A DNA stretch of 64,000 nt from Pseudomonas sp. RIT-PI-S (GTDB taxonomy: Bacteria; Pseudomonadota; Gammaproteobacteria; Pseudomonadales; Pseudomonadaceae). The DNA is taken from NCBI RefSeq assembly GCF_025642975.1, contig NZ_JANZKJ010000001.1:62001-126000 (forward strand), in the 5' to 3' direction. Numbering within the stretch: the first letter of the stretch is position 1; each line of letters opens with the position of its first letter. The position numbers and the translations under genes are program-made. Below, one piece after another: positions 20,326 to 29,958 of the stretch. The notes under the pieces were generated by a model, which made no database searches, was not told the DNA's origin, and saw only the letters and a list, made by a program, of their open reading frames with translations.

Positions 20326-21351
20326 TCAGTCGAACAGGCCGAAGGTCAGCCGGCTGAACCAGGAGCGGTGCGGCTTGGGCTCGGCATTCTCTACCGGCGG
20401 CTCATCGGCGGTACCGCCTTCGTCAGCGGGGCGCAGTTCGCTAGGAATGTTGTCCTTCGCGTCCTGATACTGCTTGGCCAGCTCCTGATTGGCGCGGCTC
20501 TCGCTTGGTGGCGGCGGCGTGTCGTTACCTTCGATCAGGCCCAGCGTCGCCTTGGACAGCCACGAGCGGTTGTCTGCCTCTTCCTTGAGCGGAACGAACT
20601 GGCCGTCTTTCAGGCTTGGGTGATCCGGGTAGTTGTATTTCAGGGTTTGCAGGCTGGTATCGGCAAGGTCGTCCAGATGCAGATGCTGATAAGACTCGAC
20701 CATCACCGCCAGGCCGTCGCCGACCGCTGGTGTTTCCTGGAAGTTTTCCACTACGTAACGGCCCCGGTTGGCGGCTGCCACATAAGCCTGGCGGGTAATG
20801 TAGTAGTGCGCCACGTGGATCTCGTACGCGGCCAGCAGGTTGCGCAGGTAGATCATCCGCTGCTTGGCATCGGGCGCGTAGCGGCTGTTCGGATAGCGGC
20901 TGGTGAGCTGGGCGAACTCGTTATAGGAGTCGCGCGCGGCGCCTGGGTCACGCTTGGTCATGTCCAGCGGCAAGAAGCGGGCGACGATGCCGCGGTCCTG
21001 GTCGAAAGAGGTCAGGCCTTTGAGGTAGTAGGCGTAATCCACGTTCGGGTGCTGGGGGTGCAAGCGGATGAAACGCTCGGCGGCGGATTTCGCGGCTTCC
21101 GGCTCGGCGTTCTTGTAGTTGGCGTAAATCAGTTCGAGCTGGGCCTGGTCGGCATAGCGGCCGAACGGGTAACGGGATTCCAGCGCCTTGAGCTTGGCCG
21201 TCGCACTGGTATAGCCGTGGTTATCCAGGTCGGTCTGGGCCTGCTGGTACAGCTCGGCTTCGCTCAGGTTTTCGTCGACCACTTCCTTGTTCGACGAACA
21301 GGCGGCGGTAAGGCCGACAATGGCGATCAGCAGCAGGTGTTTCACTTGCAT
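20326..21351 (-). CDS. bamD: Outer membrane assembly lipoprotein BamD (YfiO)
   Basis: Essential lipoprotein of the BAM complex. It has 341 residues; a signal peptide with lipobox LTAAC puts the lipidated cysteine at residue 18. Tetratricopeptide-like repeats follow ([46 protein letters not shown]). The C-terminal ~80 residues are an acidic, proline-rich extension (TPPPPSES...[14 protein letters not shown]) ending in [13 protein letters not shown], longer than the E. coli protein but usual in Pseudomonas. It is divergent from rluD. Confidence 0.95.
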   Translation of the reverse strand: MQVKHLLLIAIVGLTAACSSNKEVVDENLSEAELYQQAQTDLDNHGYTSATAKLKALESRYPFGRYADQAQLELIYANYKNAEPEAAKSAAERFIRLHPQHPNVDYAYYLKGLTSFDQDRGIVARFLPLDMTKRDPGAARDSYNEFAQLTSRYPNSRYAPDAKQRMIYLRNLLAAYEIHVAHYYITRQAYVAAANRGRYVVENFQETPAVGDGLAVMVESYQHLHLDDLADTSLQTLKYNYPDHPSLKDGQFVPLKEEADNRSWLSKATLGLIEGNDTPPPPSESRANQELAKQYQDAKDNIPSELRPADEGGTADEPPVENAEPKPHRSWFSRLTFGLFD

Positions 21352-21397
21352 GGCGGCTTGCGTCCCTTAACGGCCGCTGTCTTGGGCGCGGCCGTCC

Positions 21398-21406
21398 TGT
21401 TATGAT
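21398..21406 (+). promoter_or_regulatory. Extended -10 promoter of rluD
   Basis: TG-T-TATGAT forms an extended -10 element with only a weak -35 upstream. Transcription near 21413 would give a leader that begins with a GCCCCG/CGGGGC hairpin (21411-21430). This is a sequence-pattern call. Confidence 0.45.
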
Positions 21407-21509
21407 GAGCGCCCCGTGAACCTCCGGGGCGAAAGACGCCGTATTTAACCACAAGCGCGCAGCCGAAACCAAAGGCTGTGCGGCCGCGCTGTTTCCTGTG
21501 TAGCCAAGC

Positions 21510-22472
21510 ATGCCCGATATCATCCGCCTGACCGCCGAAGTCACCTCCGACCTGGGAGGCCAGCGCCTCGACCAGATCGCCGCGCAACTCTTCGCGGAGT
21601 TCTCCCGTTCGCGCCTCTCCGCCTGGATCAAGGAAGGCCGCCTGACCGTCGATGGGGCCGTGCTGCGGCCGCGTGACGTCGTCCATGGTGGTGCCGTCCT
21701 GGCGCTGGACGCCGAGCAGGAAGCCCAGGGCGAATGGATCGCCCAAGCCATCGAGCTGGACATCGTCTACGAAGACGAGCAGATCCTGGTCATCAACAAG
21801 CCCGCTGGCCTGGTGGTTCATCCAGCTGCGGGCCACGCTGATGGCACCTTGCTCAATGCTCTGCTGCACCATGTGCCAGACATCGTCAACGTGCCGCGTG
21901 CCGGCATCGTCCATCGGCTAGACAAAGACACCACCGGCCTGATGGTGGTGGCTAAAACCCTGCAGGCGCAGACCCAGTTGGTCGCGCAGCTGCAAAAGCG
22001 CAGTGTCAGCCGCATCTATGAGTGCGTGGTGGTCGGGGTGGTCACCGCCGGCGGCAAGATCAATGCCCCTATCGGCCGTCACGGCACCCAGCGCCAGCGC
22101 ATGGGCGTGATGGACAACGGCAAGCCCGCCGTCAGCCACTACCGCGTACTGGATCGCTACCGCTCGCACACCCATGTGCGGGTGAAGCTCGAGACCGGTC
22201 GCACCCACCAGATCCGAGTACACATGGCCCACGTAGGCTTCCCCCTGGTAGGGGACCCAGTGTATGGCGGGCGCTTCCGCATTCCGCCGGCCGCTAGCCC
22301 AAGCCTGGTAGACGCTCTCAAGACCTTCCCACGGCAAGCCTTGCACGCGCGCTTCCTCGAACTGGATCACCCCACGACGGGCGAGCGCATGGGGTGGGAA
22401 TCACCATTGCCCGACGACTTCGTCTGGCTGGTATCACTGCTCAAGCAGGACCGCGAGGCTTTCGTCGGATGA
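21510..22472 (+). CDS. rluD: 23S rRNA pseudouridine synthase RluD
   Basis: Makes pseudouridines in helix 69 of 23S rRNA. The 320-residue protein has an N-terminal S4 RNA-binding domain (QRLDQIAAQLFAEFSRSRLSAWI) and the catalytic RluA-family motif with Asp in AGIVHRLDKDTTGLMVVAKT. The conserved LETGRTHQIRVHMAH lies near residue 230. Its stop overlaps the pgeF ATG (ATGA), so the two are coupled. Confidence 0.97.
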   Translation: MPDIIRLTAEVTSDLGGQRLDQIAAQLFAEFSRSRLSAWIKEGRLTVDGAVLRPRDVVHGGAVLALDAEQEAQGEWIAQAIELDIVYEDEQILVINKPAGLVVHPAAGHADGTLLNALLHHVPDIVNVPRAGIVHRLDKDTTGLMVVAKTLQAQTQLVAQLQKRSVSRIYECVVVGVVTAGGKINAPIGRHGTQRQRMGVMDNGKPAVSHYRVLDRYRSHTHVRVKLETGRTHQIRVHMAHVGFPLVGDPVYGGRFRIPPAASPSLVDALKTFPRQALHARFLELDHPTTGERMGWESPLPDDFVWLVSLLKQDREAFVG

Positions 22473-23227
22473 CGCCGCTGGCCGGCAGCCTGCTCCTGCC
22501 GGACTGGCCCGCGCCGGCCAATGTACGTGCGTGCGTCACCAGCCGCTCCGGTGGCGTCAGCCAGCCGCCCTTCGCCAGCCTTAACCTGGGCGACCATGTG
22601 GGCGATGAACCCGCGGCGGTCGCTGAAAACCGCCGGCGCCTGACTGAGCTGCACCACATACAGCCGGCCTGGCTGCGCCAGGTGCATGGGGTGACAGTGG
22701 TCCAGGCCGACCCCGGCGCTCAGCCGGAAGCCGACGCCAGTTGGTCTGCCAGCCCAGGCGTAGCCTGCACGGTGATGACCGCCGATTGCCTGCCTGCATT
22801 GTTCACCGATCGCGCCGGCACTCGGGTGGCTGCCGCTCACGCCGGTTGGCGCGGGCTGGCCAATGGCGTGCTGGAGGCCACGGTCGCCAGCCTGGGCGTA
22901 CCCGCCGAAGACCTGTTGGTGTGGTTGGGGCCTGCCATCGGCCCGGCTGCTTTCGAGGTTGGCGAGGAAGTACGGGACGCCTTTACAGCGCATCATCCGG
23001 GCGCCCGCGAGGCGTTCATCCCAGGCCAGCGGCCCGGCAAGCTCATGGCCGATATCTACGCGCTGGCCCGTCTGCGCCTGGCGGCGGTTGGCGTTCAGGC
23101 GGTCTACGGCGGTGGCCTTTGTACGGTTGCTGATGACCGCTGGTTCTCCTACCGCCGAGCCCCGCGTACCGGGCGCTTCGCTTCGCTGGTATGGCTGGCG
23201 CCTACGCTGGAAAGCCCCGCCTTCTGA
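22469..23227 (+). CDS. pgeF: Peptidoglycan editing factor PgeF (YfiH, multicopper-oxidase-like fold)
   Basis: A 252-residue DUF152 protein. E. coli YfiH removes UDP-MurNAc-L-Ser errors from peptidoglycan precursors, and purine nucleoside phosphorylase activity is known in relatives. Zinc-site residues are in place: QVHGVTVV, MTADCLPALFTD, AAAHAGWRGLANG. The frame is open from 22394, but ATG 22469 overlaps the rluD stop and gives the family start (MTPLAGSLLLPDW). Confidence 0.92.
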   Translation: MTPLAGSLLLPDWPAPANVRACVTSRSGGVSQPPFASLNLGDHVGDEPAAVAENRRRLTELHHIQPAWLRQVHGVTVVQADPGAQPEADASWSASPGVACTVMTADCLPALFTDRAGTRVAAAHAGWRGLANGVLEATVASLGVPAEDLLVWLGPAIGPAAFEVGEEVRDAFTAHHPGAREAFIPGQRPGKLMADIYALARLRLAAVGVQAVYGGGLCTVADDRWFSYRRAPRTGRFASLVWLAPTLESPAF

Positions 23228-23248
23228 CACCGATCAGCACCGCTCCTG

Positions 23249-23276
23249 CTTGAATCTTGAACAATTGCCCCTATCT
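23249..23276 (+). promoter_or_regulatory. sigma32 (heat-shock) promoter of clpB
   Basis: CTTGAAT (23249-23255), a 12-base spacer and CCCCTATCT (23268-23276) resemble the RpoH consensus CTTGAAA-N11-16-CCCCATnT. It sits about 85 bases before the clpB start, as expected for this heat-shock gene. Confidence 0.65.
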
Positions 23277-23359
23277 AAGCGGTATCTCGGGCAGGTTGTC
23301 TTGTCATCTATGCGGAGCTGGGTATCGCTCCGGCCTGCCTTTCTCAGGAAGGTATATCC

Positions 23360-25924
23360 ATGCGTATAGACCGTTTGACCAGCAAGTTGCAGTTGGCGCT
23401 GTCCGACTCCCAGTCCCTGGCAGTGGGCCTTGATCACCCGGCTATCGAGCCCGCGCACCTGTTGCAGGCGCTGATTGACCAACAAGGCGGTTCGATCAAG
23501 CCGCTGTTGATGCAGGTGGGCTTCGACGTAAGCGGCCTGCGTAAGGAGCTTGCCAAGGAGCTCGACCGCCTGCCGAAAATCCAGAACCCCACGGGTGATG
23601 TGAACATGTCGCCGGAGATGGCGCGCCTGTTAAATCAGGCCGACCGCCTTGCCCAGCAGAAGGGCGACCAGTTTATTTCCAGCGAGCTGGTGTTGCTTGC
23701 AGCCATGGACGACAGCACCAAGGTCGGCAAGCTGTTGCTGGGCCAGGGTGTGAGCAAGAAGGCCCTGGAAAATGCCATCAACAACCTGCGCGGCGGCGAA
23801 GCGGTCAACGATGCCAATGCCGAGGAATCGCGCAAGGCGTTGGAAAAGTACACTGTGGACCTTACCCGGCGCGCCGAGGAGGGCAAGCTGGACCCGGTGA
23901 TCGGCCGTGACGATGAAATCCGCCGTACCGTGCAGGTGCTACAGCGCCGGACCAAGAACAACCCGGTGCTGATCGGCGAACCTGGTGTGGGTAAAACCGC
24001 CATCGCCGAGGGCCTGGCGCAGCGCATCATCAATGGTGAGGTGCCTGATGGGCTCAAGGGCAAGCGGCTGCTGTCCCTGGACATGGGCTCGTTGATCGCC
24101 GGGGCGAAGTTCCGTGGCGAATTCGAAGAGCGCCTCAAGGCGGTGCTCAATGAGCTGTCCAAGCAGGAGGGGCAGGTCATTTTGTTTATCGACGAACTGC
24201 ACACCATGGTCGGTGCCGGCAAGGGCGAGGGGTCGATGGACGCCGGCAACATGCTCAAGCCGGCATTGGCGCGCGGTGAGCTGCATTGCGTAGGCGCCAC
24301 CACCCTTAATGAATACCGCCAGTACATCGAGAAGGATGCCGCGCTGGAGCGGCGCTTCCAGAAGGTGCTGGTGGACGAGCCTAGCGAAGAGGACACCATT
24401 GCCATTCTGCGGGGGCTGAAGGAGCGCTATGAGGTGCACCACAAGGTGGCAATCACCGACGGCGCTATCATTGCCGCCGCCAAGCTCAGCCATCGCTATA
24501 TCACCGACCGGCAATTGCCGGACAAAGCCATCGACCTGATCGACGAGGCAGCCAGCCGCATCCGCATGGAAATCGACTCCAAGCCCGAGCAGCTGGATCG
24601 GCTGGAGCGGCGCCTGATTCAGCTCAAGGTCGAATCCCAAGCCCTGAAAAAGGAAGAAGACGAGGCCGCACGCAAGCGCTTGGAGAAGTTGACCGAGGAC
24701 ATCACCCGGCTGGAGCGTGAATACGCCGACCTTGAAGAAGTATGGTTGTCGGAAAAAGCCGAGGTACAAGGTTCGGCGCAGATTCAACAGAAGATCGAAC
24801 AGTCTCGCCAGGAGCTGGAAGCTGCTCGCCGGCGCGGTGACCTTAGCCGCATGGCCGAGCTCCAGTACGGGGTTATCCCTGACCTGGAGCGCAGCCTGCA
24901 AATGGTCGACCAGCACGGCAAGTCAGAAAACCAGTTGCTGCGCAGCAAGGTCACCGAGGAAGAAATTGCCGAGGTGGTTTCCAAGTGGACCGGCATCCCC
25001 GTGGCCAAGATGCTCGAAGGCGAGCGGGAAAAGCTGCTGAAAATGGAAAGCCTGCTTCACCAGCGCGTGATTGGCCAGAACGAAGCGGTGGTGGCCGTGG
25101 CCAACGCCGTGCGTCGTTCGCGCGCGGGGCTGTCTGATCCGAACCGGCCCAGCGGCTCGTTCATGTTCCTCGGCCCTACCGGGGTTGGTAAAACCGAGCT
25201 GTGCAAAGCCTTGGCGGAATTCCTGTTCGACACCGAAGAAGCCATGGTGCGGATCGATATGTCCGAGTTCATGGAGAAGCACTCCGTGGCGCGGCTGATC
25301 GGCGCCCCGCCAGGCTATGTAGGCTACGAAGAAGGCGGTTATCTCACCGAAGCGGTGCGGCGCAAGCCTTACTCGGTGGTGCTGCTGGACGAGGTGGAGA
25401 AAGCCCATCCGGACGTATTCAACATTCTGCTGCAGGTATTGGAAGACGGCCGCCTCACCGACAGCCACGGGCGTACCGTGGATTTTCGCAACACCGTGGT
25501 GGTGATGACGTCGAACCTCGGCTCGGCGCGCATCCAGGAGTTGGTCGGCGACCGTGAGGCGCAACGGGCAGCAGTGATGGACGCACTCTCTAGCCATTTC
25601 CGCCCTGAATTCATCAACCGCGTGGACGAGGTGGTGATTTTCGAGCCGCTAGGGCGCGAGCAGATCGCTGGCATCACGCAGATTCAGTTGGGCCGCTTGC
25701 GCAGCCGACTGGCCGAGCGCGATTTGGCCCTGGAGCTCACCGACGAGGCCTTGGACAAGTTGATTGCAGTGGGCTATGACCCAGTCTATGGGGCTCGCCC
25801 GTTGAAGCGAGCCATACAGCGCTGGATCGAAAACCCGTTGGCGCAGCTGATTCTCAGCGGCAGCTTCCTCCCTGGCAGTTCGATCCAGGCCAAGGTTTCG
25901 GGCGACGAGATCGTGTTCACCTGA
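23360..25924 (+). CDS. clpB: ATP-dependent disaggregase ClpB
   Basis: Hexameric AAA+ chaperone that, with DnaK, extracts proteins from aggregates. At 854 residues it is full length. It has a Clp N-domain, nucleotide-binding domain 1 with Walker [14 protein letters not shown], the coiled-coil M-domain (about 410-525, rich in Glu/Lys/Arg with LERRLIQLK...[14 protein letters not shown]), and domain 2 with [13 protein letters not shown]. Arg fingers and the pore-loop GYVGYEEGG are present. A sigma32-type promoter precedes it. Confidence 0.98.
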   Translation: MRIDRLTSKLQLALSDSQSLAVGLDHPAIEPAHLLQALIDQQGGSIKPLLMQVGFDVSGLRKELAKELDRLPKIQNPTGDVNMSPEMARLLNQADRLAQQKGDQFISSELVLLAAMDDSTKVGKLLLGQGVSKKALENAINNLRGGEAVNDANAEESRKALEKYTVDLTRRAEEGKLDPVIGRDDEIRRTVQVLQRRTKNNPVLIGEPGVGKTAIAEGLAQRIINGEVPDGLKGKRLLSLDMGSLIAGAKFRGEFEERLKAVLNELSKQEGQVILFIDELHTMVGAGKGEGSMDAGNMLKPALARGELHCVGATTLNEYRQYIEKDAALERRFQKVLVDEPSEEDTIAILRGLKERYEVHHKVAITDGAIIAAAKLSHRYITDRQLPDKAIDLIDEAASRIRMEIDSKPEQLDRLERRLIQLKVESQALKKEEDEAARKRLEKLTEDITRLEREYADLEEVWLSEKAEVQGSAQIQQKIEQSRQELEAARRRGDLSRMAELQYGVIPDLERSLQMVDQHGKSENQLLRSKVTEEEIAEVVSKWTGIPVAKMLEGEREKLLKMESLLHQRVIGQNEAVVAVANAVRRSRAGLSDPNRPSGSFMFLGPTGVGKTELCKALAEFLFDTEEAMVRIDMSEFMEKHSVARLIGAPPGYVGYEEGGYLTEAVRRKPYSVVLLDEVEKAHPDVFNILLQVLEDGRLTDSHGRTVDFRNTVVVMTSNLGSARIQELVGDREAQRAAVMDALSSHFRPEFINRVDEVVIFEPLGREQIAGITQIQLGRLRSRLAERDLALELTDEALDKLIAVGYDPVYGARPLKRAIQRWIENPLAQLILSGSFLPGSSIQAKVSGDEIVFT

Positions 25925-25933
25925 GCCGATGTT

Positions 25934-25968
25934 CACCCGTGAGTGCATACCCCTTGCACCCACGGGTG
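25934..25968 (+). terminator. Hairpin after clpB
   Basis: CACCCGTG (25934-25941) pairs with CACGGGTG (25961-25968) across a 19-base loop, just after the clpB stop. There is no clear T-run behind it, so it may act as a factor-dependent terminator or RNA-stabilising stem. Confidence 0.45.
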
Positions 25969-26071
25969 ATGTTATATATCATGCGCCCCGCTTGAGTCGC
26001 CCTTACCTACGCCGGTTTAACTGGCAGCGGAAAAAAAGATGCAAATCAGCATCTTAGTTGTAAAACAGGGG

Positions 26072-26099
26072 TTGACAGGGCGAAACGAAGGTGTAGAAT
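26072..26099 (+). promoter_or_regulatory. sigma70 promoter of the tRNA operon
   Basis: TTGACA (26072-26077), a 16-base spacer and TAGAAT (26094-26099), followed by GC-rich GGCGCGCC like a stable-RNA discriminator. It lies about 100 bases upstream of tRNA-Asn. Confidence 0.75.
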
Positions 26100-26199
26100 G
26101 GCGCGCCTCAGCACAGCGAACGTAGCGATACGAAACGCAGTCAGGGCCGAAGCCGAAAGCCTTCGGAAATGTAAAAGGTTGTAAACCGTTGTATGTAGT

Positions 26200-26275
26200 T
26201 CCGTGATAGCTCAGTCGGTAGAGCAAATGACTGTTAATCATTGGGTCCCAGGTTCGAGTCCTGGTCACGGAGCCA
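26200..26275 (+). tRNA. tRNA-Asn (GTT)
   Basis: 76 bases with the acceptor stem TCCGTGA/TCACGGA, a D-arm AGCTCAGTCGGTAGAGC, anticodon GTT at 26233-26235, a T-arm GGTTCGAGTCC and encoded CCA. First of three tRNAs in one transcript. Confidence 0.97.
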
Positions 26276-26279
26276 ACTT

Positions 26280-26356
26280 CGGGGTGTAGCGCAGTCCGGT
26301 AGCGCGCCTGCTTTGGGAGCAGGATGTCAGGAGTTCGAATCCCCTCACCCCGACCA
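26280..26356 (+). tRNA. tRNA-Pro (TGG)
   Basis: 77 bases; acceptor CGGGGTG/CACCCCG, anticodon TGG at 26314-26316, T-loop GTTCGAAT, encoded CCA. Starts four bases after tRNA-Asn. Confidence 0.97.
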
Positions 26357-26362
26357 TTTTCC

Positions 26363-26438
26363 GGGTCGTTAGCTCAGTTGGTAGAGCAGTTGGCTTTTAA
26401 CCAATTGGTCGTAGGTTCGAATCCTACACGACCCACCA
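26363..26438 (+). tRNA. tRNA-Lys (TTT)
   Basis: 76 bases; acceptor GGGTCGT/ACGACCC, anticodon TTT at 26396-26398, T-loop GTTCGAAT, encoded CCA. Last of the Asn-Pro-Lys operon; a terminator follows five bases later. Confidence 0.97.
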
Positions 26439-26443
26439 TGTAG

Positions 26444-26474
26444 AAAAAGGCACCCGATAGGGTGCCTTTTTTTT
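26444..26474 (+). terminator. Rho-independent terminator of the tRNA operon
   Basis: GGCACCC (26449-26455), loop GATA, GGGTGCC (26460-26466), then eight T residues. A textbook intrinsic terminator. Confidence 0.95.
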
Positions 26475-26536
26475 CGCCTCGATTTCCTATGGCCAGCCTT
26501 TGCCGGCAATAGCTAGCCCTTCTAGCGCAGCATCTA

Positions 26537-26566
26537 CCCTTTCCCTTTCCCTTTCCCTTCCCTTTC
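26537..26566. repeat. CCCTTT hexanucleotide tandem repeat
   Basis: About four to five copies of CCCTTT (the last ones shortened by a base) sit 75-100 bases before the acyltransferase gene at 26640 and after the tRNA terminator. Being intergenic, a copy-number change would alter promoter spacing and not a reading frame. Confidence 0.7.
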
Positions 26567-26639
26567 GCCGATATCGCCCGTTCGGAGTTGGGTTTGATAC
26601 AATGCGGATACATTCGGTGATGCACTGGGAAAGATCCTG

Positions 26640-27287
26640 ATGTTCAGATTCTTGAAAAAATTCATAAAAAGAAAAGCCGAACGAAGGAAGAAGAACGCAA
26701 TCAAGCATCTACCGAAATTTCACAAGCAAACAGAGCTGCTTCGAATAAAATTTCCTGAGTATACATTTGGTCTTGGCACCTATGGCGACTTAGAGGTGCA
26801 TGATTGGAATGAAGGCTCTACGCTTAAGATCGGTAATTTCACTTCCTTGGCACGAGGCACGAAAGTACTTCTGGGCGGAATTCACCGCGCCGATTGGGTG
26901 TCAACATACCCATTTCCAAAGTACATAGACCAAGCAGCTCATATTGTCGACTATCACGGCACTAATGGCGACGTGGTCATTGGCAGTGACTGCTGGATCG
27001 CCACCGATGCTATGATCTTGTCGGGCGTGACTATTGGCCATGGCGCAATTATCGCTGCTCGCTCTGTCGTTACTAAAGATGTGCCCCCCTACGCGATCTT
27101 CGGCGGCCACCCGGCGAGGCTTATCCGCTGGCGGTTCGATGAAATAACTATTTCAACCTTGCTTGATTCCGAATGGTGGAACTGGCCGGAGCCCGAAATT
27201 CGTAGAGTTGCACACTTGCTTTCCGGCAGTATCGAAGAGTTTTTGAAGTACCTTTCTACTCGTGGCCAGCCTTCTAGCTTGCCTTGA
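26640..27287 (+). CDS. Vat/CatB-type hexapeptide acyltransferase
   Basis: A 215-residue left-handed beta-helix acyltransferase, most like the xenobiotic/CatB group, which acetylates sugars or antibiotics. The N-terminus is very basic (FLKKFIKRKAERRKKN). Hexapeptide repeats span about 60-160 (LKIGNFTS, GDVVIGSDCWIATDAMILSGV, TIGHGAIIAARSVV), with the likely catalytic His82 in GGIHRADWVS and the typical end of the fold YAIFGGHPARLI. Codon use is AT-richer than its neighbours and it directly follows a tRNA operon, both signs of acquisition. Substrate unknown; a surface-sugar acetyltransferase is the likeliest role. Confidence 0.82.
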   Translation: MFRFLKKFIKRKAERRKKNAIKHLPKFHKQTELLRIKFPEYTFGLGTYGDLEVHDWNEGSTLKIGNFTSLARGTKVLLGGIHRADWVSTYPFPKYIDQAAHIVDYHGTNGDVVIGSDCWIATDAMILSGVTIGHGAIIAARSVVTKDVPPYAIFGGHPARLIRWRFDEITISTLLDSEWWNWPEPEIRRVAHLLSGSIEEFLKYLSTRGQPSSLP

Positions 27288-27406
27288 CGCCCGGATGAGA
27301 TGGGCTGCACTGAGGCCGGGCGTTATTAGCTTGAGGCGGCGAGGCCATAGGAAAAATCGCTGTGATGTTAGTCCGATTTGCATGATTGCAACGGTGGAGG
27401 AAGTAA

Positions 27407-27961
27407 ATGGATTTCAAAGACTTAATAGGGTACTGGAAGACTGAGATTACCGGTAGGCCCGAAGAACGCTTCAAGCTAGTACGTTGCTGGCGAAGAGTGC
27501 GACGAAAGGAAATAGATCATTTCATGTTCTGGTTTCGGCTAGCGCAATATCTACACAGAAAGCCGAGCGGAATAATAAATTATCGGAAAATGGCTAGCAA
27601 AATTCATACAGGCTTAGTGAGTCGCCACAATATCGACATACTCCTTGATGCCGAAATCGGTCCGGGTATGAAGATTTATCATCGTGTGGGTATAGTCATT
27701 GCTGATCGAGTGCGTATCGGCACTAATCTGCGAATCAGGCAGAATACAACTATAGGGATCGTCGGGAAGAAAGAGGGCCTCATTCTTATAGGGAATGATG
27801 TAAATATCGGAGCCAATGCTTGCATCATTGGCGATGATCTCAATATTGGGGACAACGTGACTATTGGCGCTATGGCATTCGTCAATCACGATATAGCGTC
27901 CGACTCCATTTGTTATACAAAACATGTTTCGAGCATACGGAGCCTGATGAAGGGAAAGTGA
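27407..27961 (+). CDS. Serine acetyltransferase-like hexapeptide transferase
   Basis: A 184-residue LbH_SAT-type transferase. About 65 N-terminal residues are helical and basic (RCWRRVRRKEID); the beta-helix follows (AEIGPGMKIYHRVGIVIADRVRIG, LILIGNDVNIGANACIIGDDLNIGDNVTIGAMAFV). It is far shorter than CysE and lacks its long N-terminal helical bundle. It resembles the serine acetyltransferase-like enzymes of polysaccharide clusters, so cysteine synthesis is unlikely. Like its neighbour it is AT-rich; a 119-base gap separates them, so they may share one transcript. Confidence 0.75.
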   Translation: MDFKDLIGYWKTEITGRPEERFKLVRCWRRVRRKEIDHFMFWFRLAQYLHRKPSGIINYRKMASKIHTGLVSRHNIDILLDAEIGPGMKIYHRVGIVIADRVRIGTNLRIRQNTTIGIVGKKEGLILIGNDVNIGANACIIGDDLNIGDNVTIGAMAFVNHDIASDSICYTKHVSSIRSLMKGK

Positions 27962-28108
27962 CTTTACTTGGCGGGCGTAACACCTGTGCCCGCTCCTCGC
28001 TCCCGGCGTTCCTGCACAACCCACCGGCTTTTTTGCCCCCGCTGCATGTCGGGCGGCTGCCTATACTCAGGCCACTCGCGTCTACAACAACAAAAACAGG
28101 CCAGGCAC

Positions 28109-29842
28109 ATGCACGCTATCACCCTCGAACCCGCAGAGGCATCGGTTGCCTCCGCCGCTGCGTTTATCGCGGCGAGAGATTTCCTTCTTGCTCACCGCAT
28201 TGATTACGAGACCGCTGCCCGGGATTTTCGCTGGCCGCAGCTGGAGTACTTCAATTGGGCGCTGGACTATTTCGATGAGATGGCGGAGGGCAACGAGGCG
28301 CCGGCGTTGCGGATCGTCGACGAGCACGGCATTGATACCTGCCATTCCTTCGCGCAAATGCGCGCGCGCTCTAACCAGGTTGCCAATTACTTACGCAGCT
28401 TGGGCGTGACGCGTGGAGCGCGGCTGTTGCTGATGCTTGGCAACGAAGTTGCCTTGTGGGAGCTAATGCTCGCCGCGGCCAAGCTCGGCGCGGTGGTGGT
28501 CCCGGCGACGGCGCTGCTGGCCAGCGAGGATCTGCACGATCGGCTGCAGCGGGGGCGGATCAGCCACATCGTGGCGGGAGAGGCCCACGTGGCGAAGTTT
28601 GAAGGCCTGGGCAGTGACTGCACCAGGGTCGTGGTTGGCGCTGCCGTATCTGGCTGGCATCCGCTGGCCCCGGCCTACGCATTGAGCGAGGCGTTCACGG
28701 CCGACGCGCCAACCCGGGCGACGGACCCTTTGTTGCTGTATTTCACCTCCGGCACAACCTCCAAGCCGAAAATGGTGCTGCACAGTCATCAGAGCTACCC
28801 GGTTGGCCATCTTTCGACCATGTATTGGATTGGCCTGCAATCGGGCGACGTGCACCTGAATATTTCCTCTCCGGGTTGGGCCAAGCATGCCTGGAGCTGT
28901 TTCTTCGCGCCGTGGAATGCTGGTGCCTGCGTGTTTATCCACAATGTGGAACGCTTCAGCGCAAAAGGGTTGTTGCAAGTGTTGCAGGCCTACCCGGTTA
29001 CCAGCCTGTGCGCGCCGCCTACGGTATGGCGCATGCTGATTCAGGAGGACTTGTACGCGGCTCGCGCGGGGCTGCGGTTGCGCGAGTTGGTCGGGGCGGG
29101 CGAACCGCTGAACCCAGAAATCATCGAGCAAGTACAGGCCGCCTGGGGGCTCTGGCTGCGCGACGGTTTCGGTCAGTCTGAAACCACGGCTATCGTTGGC
29201 AACACGCCAGGGCAATCGCTCAGGCCTGGCTCCATGGGGCGGCCGTTGCCCGGTTACCGTTTGAGCCTGCTCGATGCCGACGGGCAGCTCGCGCGGGAAG
29301 GCGAGGTAGCGCTGCCGCTGCACCCAGCGCCGCTTGGGCTGATGCTGGGGTATGCCGACAATCCAGAGAAGACCGCCGAAGCAATGCGTGACGGCCATTA
29401 CCGCACAGGTGATACCGCCATGATCGACGACGACGGCTACATCACTTTCGTTGGCCGCGCTGATGACGTATTCAAGGCCTCGGATTACCGCATCAGCCCG
29501 TTCGAACTGGAAAGCGCATTGATCGAGCATCCTGCGGTGATGGAGGTGGCGGTGGTGCCCAGCCCCGATCCGCTGCGCCTGGCCGTGCCCAAGGCTTACC
29601 TGATCGTTGCGCCGGGGCATCAGGCAGGCGCCGGGTTGGCTGAAAGCATCTTCAGCTTCGCGCGGGAACAGCTGGCCGCTTACAAGCGAGTGAGACGCAT
29701 CGAGTTCGTCAGTGAACTGCCCAAGACCATTTCCGGGAAGATCCGCCGGGTGGAACTGCGCCAGCGCGAGCAGCTTGGCCACGCGCGGGGCAGGGGAGTG
29801 ATGGAGTTTTACGAGGAGGATTTCGTGACTGCACGGTTGTAG
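28109..29842 (+). CDS. AMP-forming acyl-CoA synthetase (medium-chain type)
   Basis: Activates a carboxylic acid to its CoA thioester through an acyl-adenylate. It has 577 residues with the ANL motifs in order: the P-loop-like YFTSGTTSKPKMVLHSH, GQSETTAIVGN, YRTGDTAMIDDDGYITFVGRADDVFKASDYRISPFELE, and the C-terminal catalytic lysine in KTISGKIRR. The overall pattern is that of medium-chain (ACSM/MacA-like) synthetases. The frame opens at 27968, but ATG 28109 gives the family N-terminus. GC content returns to normal here, unlike the preceding acyltransferases. Substrate cannot be read from sequence. Confidence 0.88.
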   Translation: MHAITLEPAEASVASAAAFIAARDFLLAHRIDYETAARDFRWPQLEYFNWALDYFDEMAEGNEAPALRIVDEHGIDTCHSFAQMRARSNQVANYLRSLGVTRGARLLLMLGNEVALWELMLAAAKLGAVVVPATALLASEDLHDRLQRGRISHIVAGEAHVAKFEGLGSDCTRVVVGAAVSGWHPLAPAYALSEAFTADAPTRATDPLLLYFTSGTTSKPKMVLHSHQSYPVGHLSTMYWIGLQSGDVHLNISSPGWAKHAWSCFFAPWNAGACVFIHNVERFSAKGLLQVLQAYPVTSLCAPPTVWRMLIQEDLYAARAGLRLRELVGAGEPLNPEIIEQVQAAWGLWLRDGFGQSETTAIVGNTPGQSLRPGSMGRPLPGYRLSLLDADGQLAREGEVALPLHPAPLGLMLGYADNPEKTAEAMRDGHYRTGDTAMIDDDGYITFVGRADDVFKASDYRISPFELESALIEHPAVMEVAVVPSPDPLRLAVPKAYLIVAPGHQAGAGLAESIFSFAREQLAAYKRVRRIEFVSELPKTISGKIRRVELRQREQLGHARGRGVMEFYEEDFVTARL

Positions 29843-29858
29843 CGTCACGCCTGCATGC

Positions 29859-29918
29859 GCCAGCGCCTTTAGGGCGCTGGCGAAGCCTGCGAACCAGGTG
29901 TTGCATGGTTCACAGGCT
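29859..29918. terminator. Two hairpins between convergent genes
   Basis: First stem GCCAGCGCC (29859-29867)/GGCGCTGGC (29873-29881). Second is a 13-base inverted repeat with one mismatch, 29884-29896 with 29906-29918, around a 9-base loop. They lie between the acyl-CoA synthetase and the epimerase gene, which converge. No T-runs are present, so termination is inferred from position. Confidence 0.5.
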
Positions 29919-29958
29919 CCGCCGGATAGCCGCCCGCCTTTGCGTCAAGCGCGAGCCC

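Noticed and set aside
26374-26625. Minus-strand 83-codon frame containing VGRVGFEPTTNWLK
   Set aside because: It is the antisense of tRNA-Lys; GFEPTT-like peptides are a well-known artefact of translating tRNA genes backwards.
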